In this document: piece after piece, positions 1 to 5,110 of the stretch
How positions within the stretch are numbered: the first letter of the stretch is position 1
Layout of the letters: the number at the start of each line of letters is the position of its first letter
Source of the DNA: Actinomycetes bacterium
GTDB taxonomy: Bacteria > Actinomycetota > Actinomycetes > Actinomycetales > Microbacteriaceae
Reading direction: 5' to 3'
NCBI GenBank assembly: GCA_023386675.1
Contig: JAEWJG010000396.1
Coordinates: forward strand, 1 to 9,410
DNA length: 9,410 nt
Notes under the pieces: model-generated
What the model saw: the letters and a program-made list of their open reading frames with translations, nothing else
The model's database searches: none
Told to the model about the DNA's origin: nothing
Position numbers and translations under genes: made by a program

Positions 1-227
1 ACCGCCTCCAGCGGGCTCAGCGTCCCCTCGAACGCGTCGTCCGGCGCACCCACCTCCACCAGATAGCCGTCGGCCACGCGTCCGGCCGAGCGCAGCGGCA
101 CGCGGACGCGCACGCCGGGGACCGCCGTGTCGGCGAGCTCCTCCGGGATGGCGTAGTCGAAGAGGTGGTCGAGCTGCGGGAGCGGGGAGTCGATGACCAC
201 CCGGGCGACCCGTGCGGCCGCCGCCAC
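1..227 (-). CDS. priA: Primosomal protein N' (PriA), N-terminal fragment
   Basis: Only the first 75 codons are inside the window; the gene runs off the left edge. PriA recognises stalled or repaired replication forks and loads the replisome in the cytoplasm. The visible part matches the N-terminal 3'-DNA-end-binding domain: a short hydrophobic strand (VVIDSPLPQLDHLFDYAIP, residues 10-28), then PGVRVRVPLR (37-46) and a following GYLVEV strand, the usual opening of PriA proteins. The proposed start is GTG at 227-225, two bases after the metK stop, with a weak GGGA upstream. A second in-frame GTG at 200-198 (codon 10) is an alternative. The tight spacing suggests translation coupled to metK. Actinobacterial PriA proteins are known to lack some helicase motifs, but that part lies outside the window. 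Identification rests on a short N-terminus plus the expected metK-priA gene order. Confidence 0.8.
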   Translation of the reverse strand, partial: MAAAARVARVVIDSPLPQLDHLFDYAIPEELADTAVPGVRVRVPLRSAGRVADGYLVEVGAPDDAFEGTLSPLEA

Positions 228-229
228 GC

Positions 230-1423
230 TCAGAGTCCCGCGGCCGAGCGCAGGTCGTCGACGCGGTCCAGGCGCTCCCAGGTGAACTCCGGCAGCTCAC
301 GGCCGAAGTGGCCGTAGGTCGCGGTCTGCGCGTAGATCGGGCGCAGCAGGTCGAGGTCGCGGATGATCGCGGCCGGACGCAGGTCGAACACGTCCTGGAT
401 GGCGCGGATGATGCGCTCCTCCGGAACCTTCGCCGTGCCGAACGTCTCGACGTACAGGCCGACCGGGGCCGCCTTGCCGATCGCGTACGCGATCTGCACC
501 TCGAGCCGGTCGGCGAATCCTGCGGCGACGGCGTTCTTCGCCACCCAGCGCATGGCGTAGGCGGCCGAGCGATCCACCTTCGACGGGTCCTTGCCCGAGA
601 ACGCGCCGCCGCCGTGACGGGAGGCGCCGCCGTAGGTGTCGACGATGATCTTGCGGCCGGTGAGCCCGGCGTCGCCCTTGGGGCCGCCGATCTCGAAGCG
701 GCCGGTCGGGTTGATGAGCGTCCGGATGTGCGAGGTCTCCAGCCCGGCGCCGTGCAGGACCGGGTTGATCACCTCCTCGACGATCTCGGCCTGCAGCTGC
801 TCGTTCGACACCTGCGGCGCGTGCTGCGTCGACAGCACGACGGTCTGCACCGACTTCGGCACTGCGCCCTCGTAGCCGATGGTCACCTGCGTCTTGCCGT
901 CCGGGCGGAGGTAGTCGAGGGTTCCGTCCTTGCGCACGCTCGCGAGGCGCTCGGCGAGGCGATGCGCCAGCCAGATCGGCAGCGGCATGTACTGCGGGGT
1001 CTCGGTCGTGGCGTAGCCGAACATGATGCCCTGGTCGCCCGCGCCCTGGCGGTCGAGGTCGTCGATGCTCTGCTCGGCCCGCGTCTCGAGGGCGTTGTCG
1101 ACGCCCTGCGCGATGTCGGGCGACTGCGCGCCGATCGACACGGACACGCCGCACTGGGTGCCGTCGAAGCTCACGTCGGACGAGTCGTAGCCGATCTCGA
1201 CCAGCTTGTTGCGCACCAGTGCGGGGATCTCGACGTAACCGCTCGACGTCACCTCTCCGGCGACGTGCACGAGACCGGTGGTGACCAGGGTCTCGACCGC
1301 GGCCCGGCTGTGCGGGTCGACGGTGAGCAGCGCATCGAGGATGCTGTCGGAGATCTGGTCGCAGATCTTGTCCGGGTGGCCCTCGGTGACGGACTCGGAC
1401 GTGAAGAGACGCAGATCTGCCAT
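230..1423 (-). CDS. metK: S-adenosylmethionine synthetase (MetK)
   Basis: Makes S-adenosylmethionine from methionine and ATP, releasing phosphate and pyrophosphate; a cytoplasmic enzyme, normally a tetramer. The 397-residue length is normal for the family. The N-terminus has the signature SVTEGHPDKICDQISD (residues 11-26), with the ATP-contacting His16. The family signature GAGDQGIMFGYA is at 127-138. The glycine-rich phosphate-binding loop GGGAFSGKDPSKVDRS is at 271-286. The C-terminus keeps YGHFGR (370-375). The ATG start is supported by AGGGAGA at 1434-1428, about five bases upstream. The gene lies 97 bases after coaBC and two bases before priA. I recognise no SAM riboswitch in the leader. 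Nothing is truncated or unusual; identification is secure. Confidence 0.98.
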   Translation of the reverse strand: MADLRLFTSESVTEGHPDKICDQISDSILDALLTVDPHSRAAVETLVTTGLVHVAGEVTSSGYVEIPALVRNKLVEIGYDSSDVSFDGTQCGVSVSIGAQSPDIAQGVDNALETRAEQSIDDLDRQGAGDQGIMFGYATTETPQYMPLPIWLAHRLAERLASVRKDGTLDYLRPDGKTQVTIGYEGAVPKSVQTVVLSTQHAPQVSNEQLQAEIVEEVINPVLHGAGLETSHIRTLINPTGRFEIGGPKGDAGLTGRKIIVDTYGGASRHGGGAFSGKDPSKVDRSAAYAMRWVAKNAVAAGFADRLEVQIAYAIGKAAPVGLYVETFGTAKVPEERIIRAIQDVFDLRPAAIIRDLDLLRPIYAQTATYGHFGRELPEFTWERLDRVDDLRSAAGL

Positions 1424-1427
1424 GGGT

Positions 1428-1434
1428 TCTCCCT
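1428..1434 (-). promoter_or_regulatory. Ribosome binding site of metK
   Basis: AGGGAGA on the minus strand, with GGGAG five bases before the ATG at 1423. It supports the metK start that gives the standard N-terminus MADLRLFTSE. Confidence 0.75.
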
Positions 1435-1480
1435 GGGTGGTGGATGTTACCTCGGTCGCAGGCTCCCTCGGCGCTGGGGT

Positions 1481-1497
1481 CGCGGAACCGCTTCGCG
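1481..1497 (-). other. Small hairpin between coaBC and metK
   Basis: The minus-strand RNA reads CGCGAAGCGGTTCCGCG. CGCGAA can pair with TTCCGCG around a GCGG loop, leaving one bulged C. It starts 25 bases after the coaBC stop. No U-run follows, so an intrinsic terminator is doubtful. It could be an attenuator, an mRNA processing or stability element, or chance structure in GC-rich DNA. Confidence 0.3.
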
Positions 1498-1521
1498 CTT
1501 CCCCAAGCTCCAGCGCGCCTG

Positions 1522-2844
1522 TTATGCGATGACGTCGAGGATACGGTCGGCCACCGACAGCTTGCTGCCCGAGGCCTCCATCACTATATCGCCGCCCCTT
1601 CGCAGGACCACGACCTCATTGCTCTCCGTTGCGAAGCCCTGCGTCCAGCCCACCTGGTTGAGGACGAGGAAGTCGCTCCCCTTGTGCTCCAGCTTGGTGC
1701 GGCCCAGCTCGATGAGCGCCTGCGGGTCGGGCTCGGTCTCGGCGGCGAAGCCGACGACGACCTGGCCGTCGCGGCGGTTCGCCGCGAGCCCGGCGAGGAT
1801 GTCGGGGTTGGCGCCCCGCTCGAGCGTCAGCGTGTCTCCCTGCTCGGCCTTCTTGATCTTGGCGTCCCGCGTCTCGGCCGGACGGTAGTCGGCGACGGCC
1901 GCGGTCATCACGACGATGTCGGCGGCGCGGGCGGCCTCCTCGACCGCCTCCTGCAGCTCCAGCGCGGTCTGCACCTCGATCAGCTCGACGCCCTCCGGCG
2001 GCTCGACCTCGAGGTGCGCGGCGATCAGGACGACCTCGGCGCCGCGGGCCTGTGCGGCGCTCGCGATCGCCACACCCTGGCGGCCACTGGACCGGTTGCC
2101 GAGGAACCGCACCGGGTCGAGCGGCTCGCGCGTGCCTCCGGCGGTGACGACGACGCGTTTCCCGGCGAGGTCGACCCCTCCACGTGGGAGGCGAGCCGCC
2201 TCGTTGGCCCGGCGGCGCTCCGACAGCACGACCACGTCGTTGACCGTGGAGGAGGCGGGAAGGGCGATGGCGGCGGGCGGTTCGACCGCGCGCGGCGTCG
2301 CACCGGCGGCGCGCAGGGCCGCGCGGACGATGACCTCCGGCTCCTCCAAGCGGCCGGGGCCAGAGTCGTTGCCCGTGAGCTGGCCGCTCGCAGGGCCGAC
2401 GATGGTGACGCCGCGACCGCGGAGGGTCGCGATGTTCGCGACGGTCGCCGGGTTGCGCCACATCTCGGTGTGCATCGCCGGCGCGATCACGAGCGGTGCC
2501 GTGGAGGCGAGGACCGTGTTGCCGAGGAGGTCGTCGGCGATGCCGGCGGCGAGCTTCGCGATGGTGTTGGCAGTCGCGGGCGCGATCACGATCAGATCGG
2601 CCGACTGCCCGATCGCCACGTGCCGCACCTCGGCGACACCCTCGTAGAGGTCGGTCGCGACCGGATTGCGGCTGATCGCCTCGAGCGTCGGACGCCCCAC
2701 GAACCGCAGCGCCGCCTCGGTGGCGACCACGTGCACCGAGTGCCCCTCGAGGACCAGGGCGCGGATGACTCCGACGGCTTTGTATGCGGCGATGCCGCCG
2801 GTCACTCCGACGACGACGGTCAATCGTGGGCTCAACGGCGGCAC
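1522..2844 (-). CDS. coaBC: Bifunctional phosphopantothenoylcysteine decarboxylase / phosphopantothenate-cysteine ligase (CoaBC)
   Basis: Carries out two steps of coenzyme A synthesis: CTP-dependent joining of 4'-phosphopantothenate to cysteine (CoaB), then FMN-dependent decarboxylation to 4'-phosphopantetheine (CoaC). The flavoprotein CoaC domain spans about residues 8-180: VGVTGGIAAYK at 12-22, presumed catalytic His75 in VRHVAIG, APATANTIAKLAAG (88-101) and PAMHTEMW (122-129). The CoaB domain runs from about 228: VVVTAGGTREPLDPVRFLGN ending at Asn250, AAVADYRP (315-322), KIKK (329-332) and GFAAET (365-370). The 440-residue protein contains no cysteine, so the decarboxylase-flap cysteine known from E. 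coli is absent. The GTG at 2844 gives the longest frame, but its GAGGAGAG ribosome binding site touches it; TTG at 2835 (codon 4) or TTG at 2823 (codon 8) could be the real start. It sits between rpoZ and metK, as in other actinobacteria. Confidence 0.96.
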   Translation of the reverse strand: MPPLSPRLTVVVGVTGGIAAYKAVGVIRALVLEGHSVHVVATEAALRFVGRPTLEAISRNPVATDLYEGVAEVRHVAIGQSADLIVIAPATANTIAKLAAGIADDLLGNTVLASTAPLVIAPAMHTEMWRNPATVANIATLRGRGVTIVGPASGQLTGNDSGPGRLEEPEVIVRAALRAAGATPRAVEPPAAIALPASSTVNDVVVLSERRRANEAARLPRGGVDLAGKRVVVTAGGTREPLDPVRFLGNRSSGRQGVAIASAAQARGAEVVLIAAHLEVEPPEGVELIEVQTALELQEAVEEAARAADIVVMTAAVADYRPAETRDAKIKKAEQGDTLTLERGANPDILAGLAANRRDGQVVVGFAAETEPDPQALIELGRTKLEHKGSDFLVLNQVGWTQGFATESNEVVVLRRGGDIVMEASGSKLSVADRILDVIA

Positions 2845-2852
2845 CTCTCCTC
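2845..2852 (-). promoter_or_regulatory. Ribosome binding site of coaBC
   Basis: GAGGAGAG directly abuts the GTG at 2844, leaving two bases after AGGAG, which is shorter than usual. Relative to the in-frame TTG at 2835 the spacing is about 11 bases, rather long. The site therefore leaves the coaBC start undecided between these two codons. Confidence 0.5.
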
Positions 2853-2853
2853 G

Positions 2854-2871
2854 GCCGGGGTCCTCCCCGGC
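2854..2871 (-). promoter_or_regulatory. Perfect 7-bp GC hairpin between rpoZ and coaBC
   Basis: The minus-strand RNA reads GCCGGGGAGGACCCCGGC: seven GC pairs closing an AGGA tetraloop. It ends one base before the coaBC ribosome binding site and starts 53 bases after the rpoZ stop. No U-tract follows. It could act as an attenuator or partial terminator after rpoZ, an RNA processing or stability element, or a structure affecting ribosome access to coaBC. The structure is seen directly; the function is inferred. Confidence 0.45.
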
Positions 2872-2924
2872 TGCGACGGTCTGGGCGTTACTGGCGCTGT
2901 GTACGGCGGTCGCTGGATGCGGGA

Positions 2925-3188
2925 CTACTCCGCGGCGGCGATGGGCTTGACGACCAGCTTGTCCTCGTTGATCTCGTGCAGCGCCACCGACAGGGGCTTG
3001 TCGTCGACCGACGAGTCGACCAGGGGGCCGACGTTGTCGAACAGGCTGCCCTCGTGCAGGTCGGCGTAGTAGTCGTTGATCTGGCGGGCCCGCTTGGAGG
3101 CGAAGATCACGAGCGCGTACTTCGACTCGACGCGCGACAGGAGGTCGTCGATGGGCGGGTCGATGATGCCGTTGTTGCTGGTTGCCAT
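2925..3188 (-). CDS. rpoZ: DNA-directed RNA polymerase omega subunit (RpoZ)
   Basis: A small subunit that helps assemble and stabilise RNA polymerase by holding the C-terminal part of beta-prime. The 87-residue protein has the actinobacterial omega pattern: a short N-terminal stretch, IIDPPIDDLLSRVESKYALV (residues 8-27), the conserved FASKRARQINDYY (29-41), and a C-terminal KPLSVALHEINEDKL segment (64-78) typical of the group. The frame stays open for 20 more codons upstream to 3248. The ATG at 3188 is preferred because AAGGAG lies nine bases before it and omega proteins begin about here. It lies 106 bases after gmk and 80 bases before coaBC, the standard gene order. Nothing is unusual in the protein. 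Confidence 0.96.
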   Translation of the reverse strand: MATSNNGIIDPPIDDLLSRVESKYALVIFASKRARQINDYYADLHEGSLFDNVGPLVDSSVDDKPLSVALHEINEDKLVVKPIAAAE

Positions 3189-3197
3189 TGCGGGCTG

Positions 3198-3203
3198 CTC
3201 CTT
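3198..3203 (-). promoter_or_regulatory. Ribosome binding site deciding the rpoZ start
   Basis: AAGGAG on the minus strand, nine bases before the ATG at 3188. It favours the 87-residue omega protein over a 107-residue version starting at 3248. Confidence 0.8.
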
Positions 3204-3266
3204 GTTCTGGGCGACCGGGCGCGGTGGCCCGATCGACGGCCGCGTCACGCGACCGGGGACGGTGGG

Positions 3267-3284
3267 CGCGCCTGCGAGGGCGCG
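3267..3284 (-). terminator. Possible weak hairpin terminator or attenuator after gmk
   Basis: The minus-strand RNA reads CGCGCC-CTCGCA-GGCGCG, a perfect 6-bp stem with a six-base loop, starting ten bases after the gmk stop. A C-rich rather than U-rich stretch follows, so it is not a classical intrinsic terminator. Actinobacterial terminators often lack U-tracts, but such hairpins also arise by chance at this GC content. Confidence 0.3.
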
Positions 3285-3294
3285 GAGACGAGGC

Positions 3295-4254
3295 TCACGG
3301 ACGCGACGGCGCCGCGCGGACCTTCATCAAGTCTACGACCTCCCGCGCCGCCTCTGCGACGTCGTGGTTGACGACCTTGTAGTCGAACTCGTCCTGGGCG
3401 GCCAGCTCGACCTTCGCCGTCTCGAGCCGCCGCTGCTGCTCGGGGGCGTCCTCGGTGCCACGGCCGATGAGGCGGCGGACCAGCTCCTCCCAGGTCGGCG
3501 GGAGCAGGAAGATCAGCCGCGCCTCCGGCATCGAAGCCCGCACCTGGCGTGCGCCCTGCAGGTCGATCTCGAGCAGGACGCTGCGCCCGGCGGCCAGCGC
3601 CTTCTCGATCGGGGCGCGCGGCGTGCCGTAGCGGTAGGCGTTGTGCACGGTCGCGTGCTCCAGCAGCTCGCCCTCGACGATCATCCGGTCGAACTCGGCG
3701 TCGTCGACGAAGTAGTAGTTCACGCCGTCGACCTCGCCGGGGCGCGGCTTCCGCGTCGTCGCGGAGACGGAGAGCAGCACATCCGGGTAGTTCTCGCGGA
3801 TGTACGTGGACACCGTGCCCTTGCCGACCGCGGTCGGGCCCGCCAGCACGACGAGTCGGTTCCGCTGACGCTGCACGCGGTTCTCGCGCTCGATCAGGAA
3901 CTGCCGGAGGCGCAGGCGCTGGTGCCGCCCGAGGCCGCCGAGGCGCTTGGCGGGCGAGATCTGGAGGCGATCGAGGGCCTCCTGCATCTTGGTCTGGCCG
4001 ATCGCCGGCACGCTGAGCAGGAACTCGGTCACACGCAGGCGTCCCTCGACGCCGTCGGGGTCGGCCGTGGCGTGGTCGAGCACGGTCAGCGGCGCGACCT
4101 CGCGCGAGGCGATGGAGGCCTTCACGGCCGCTCGCGCACGTCGAGCGGCCACGGCGGCCTGCGACGCGGCCTGCCGGTCGACCTCGGGCGGTGCCGGGCG
4201 GGCGCCGCGGTCCGGAGCGGTCTGGGCGGATGAGGATGCTGCGGCGTCAGACAT
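3295..4254 (-). CDS. gmk: Fusion protein: actinobacterial integration host factor (mIHF) domain + guanylate kinase
   Basis: The C-terminal part (about residues 131-319) is guanylate kinase, which turns GMP and ATP into GDP and ADP. It has the P-loop GPTAVGKGT (139-147), the GMP-binding ATTRKPRPGE (165-174), NYYFV (179-183), YRYGTP (207-212), DLQGARQVR (231-239) and the lid RRLIGRGTED (260-269). Ordinary Gmk has about 185-210 residues; here 319. The extra N-terminus resembles actinobacterial IHF: an Ala/Arg-rich helix (about 27-50), then VPAIGQTKMQEALDRLQISP (82-101) and KRLGGLGRHQ (103-112), the helix-two-turn-helix DNA-binding part. Residues 1-25 look disordered. In most actinobacteria mIHF is a separate gene just before gmk, so this is a fusion of neighbours with no stop or frameshift between them. 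The ATG overlaps pyrF by eight bases; AGGAGG lies 12 bases upstream. Domain calls are firm for kinase and good for mIHF; DNA binding by the fusion is inferred. Confidence 0.93.
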   Translation of the reverse strand: MSDAAASSSAQTAPDRGARPAPPEVDRQAASQAAVAARRARAAVKASIASREVAPLTVLDHATADPDGVEGRLRVTEFLLSVPAIGQTKMQEALDRLQISPAKRLGGLGRHQRLRLRQFLIERENRVQRQRNRLVVLAGPTAVGKGTVSTYIRENYPDVLLSVSATTRKPRPGEVDGVNYYFVDDAEFDRMIVEGELLEHATVHNAYRYGTPRAPIEKALAAGRSVLLEIDLQGARQVRASMPEARLIFLLPPTWEELVRRLIGRGTEDAPEQQRRLETAKVELAAQDEFDYKVVNHDVAEAAREVVDLMKVRAAPSRP

Positions 4255-5110
4255 GGGCGGCCCGCACCTCCTCAGCGCGTCGGTCGATCGCCGCCGCCAG
4301 ACCCTGCGGGCCCGCGTTCAGCAGCCCACGGGACTCGCTGACGATCACGCCGGCGGCGAGCGACCCGAACAGCCGCGGCGCGTCCTCGACCCGCGCGCCC
4401 TGGTGCCCGAAGCCCGGCGCGAGGACCGGGAGGGCGGGCGTCCGCTCCCCCGCCGTCTGGACGTCGATCCCGTAGTCGGCGAGCTCGACGGTCGCGCCGA
4501 GCACGAGCCCGACCGTGCCGTACGGGCGCCGGCCCGGCTGCTCCTGGTTGAACGCATGCACGTCTTCGATGATCGCACGGGCGACGGACCGCCCCGTCCA
4601 GGGTCCGCTCTCGACGATCGCCTGCTGCACGACCGCGGCCTCCGGGTTGGAGGTGGCGGCGAGGACGAACAGGCCCTTGCCCGTGCGCTCCCCCAGCGCC
4701 ATCGTCGCGGCCAGCGAGCCGACGCCCATGTAGGCGGCGACGGTCAGCGCGTCGGCCTCCAGCGGCGAACCCGGCGTCAGCCACGCCTCCGCGTACGCGG
4801 TGACGCTCGTGCCGATGTCGCCGCGCTTGGCGTCGGCGATGACCAGCAGCCCGGCCGCGCGCGCGGCGGCGAGCACCTCCTCCAGCGCCGCGTACCCCGC
4901 GGAGCCGAAGCGCTCGAAGAAGGCGACCTGCGGCTTGACGATCCCGGCACGACCGGCGGCGGCCTCCACGACCGTCAGCCCGAACGACCGCAACCCGTCC
5001 GCGCTCGCCGGCAGCCCCCACGCGTCCAGCAGGTGGGCGTGGGGGTCGATGCCGACGCAGAGCCGGCCGCGCTCGGCGAAGACCTGCGCGAGCCGGTCGC
5101 CGAACGTCAT
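4247..5110 (-). CDS. pyrF: Orotidine 5'-phosphate decarboxylase (PyrF), type 2
   Basis: Removes CO2 from orotidine 5'-phosphate to give UMP, the last step of de novo pyrimidine synthesis; cytoplasmic dimer. At 287 residues it is the longer type 2 form, found in mycobacteria and other actinobacteria, rather than the roughly 230-residue enterobacterial form. Visible motifs are CVGIDPH (18-24), KPQVAFFE (59-66), the catalytic DAKRGDIG (93-100, with Asp93, Lys95 and Asp98), GLVLGAT (201-207), the phosphate-binding LAPGFGHQGA (230-239) and SESRG (258-262). The ATG at 5110 overlaps the carB stop as ATGA. A GGAGAGGG-like ribosome binding site lies about ten bases upstream, inside carB. Its end overlaps the mIHF-gmk gene by eight bases. 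The frame stays open far upstream through carB, but that extension is a composition artefact, not coding. Confidence 0.96.
   Translation of the reverse strand: MTFGDRLAQVFAERGRLCVGIDPHAHLLDAWGLPASADGLRSFGLTVVEAAAGRAGIVKPQVAFFERFGSAGYAALEEVLAAARAAGLLVIADAKRGDIGTSVTAYAEAWLTPGSPLEADALTVAAYMGVGSLAATMALGERTGKGLFVLAATSNPEAAVVQQAIVESGPWTGRSVARAIIEDVHAFNQEQPGRRPYGTVGLVLGATVELADYGIDVQTAGERTPALPVLAPGFGHQGARVEDAPRLFGSLAAGVIVSESRGLLNAGPQGLAAAIDRRAEEVRAAHV
4267..4272 (-). promoter_or_regulatory. Ribosome binding site of the mIHF-gmk fusion gene
   Basis: AGGAGG lies within the last codons of pyrF, 12 bases before the ATG at 4254. The spacing is longer than ideal, but no better start is near. Placement inside pyrF favours coupled translation. 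Confidence 0.6.

Larger units (their letters stand above)
1424..1521 (-). other. Intergenic spacer between coaBC and metK
   Basis: A 98-base leader holding the metK ribosome binding site, a TAACAT hexamer (1449-1444) that fits a -10 element of the TAnnnT type, and a small hairpin (1497-1481). No convincing -35 element lies 16-18 bases upstream of the hexamer, so an internal metK promoter is only a possibility. I see no SAM-I or SAM-IV riboswitch core, though I could not run a covariance search. Confidence 0.4.

Noticed and set aside
1424..1521. SAM riboswitch ahead of metK
   Set aside because: I could not find a recognisable SAM riboswitch core or a multi-helix arrangement in this short gap.
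3216..3231. Inverted repeat CGGGC-GCGGTG-GCCCG between gmk and rpoZ
   Set aside because: A 5-bp stem is too short to stand out from chance at this GC content, and no U-run or protein-site pattern accompanies it.
3189..3248. Upstream 20-codon extension of rpoZ
   Set aside because: The residues are not omega-like, and the ribosome binding site AAGGAG lies inside the extension, correctly spaced for the ATG at 3188.
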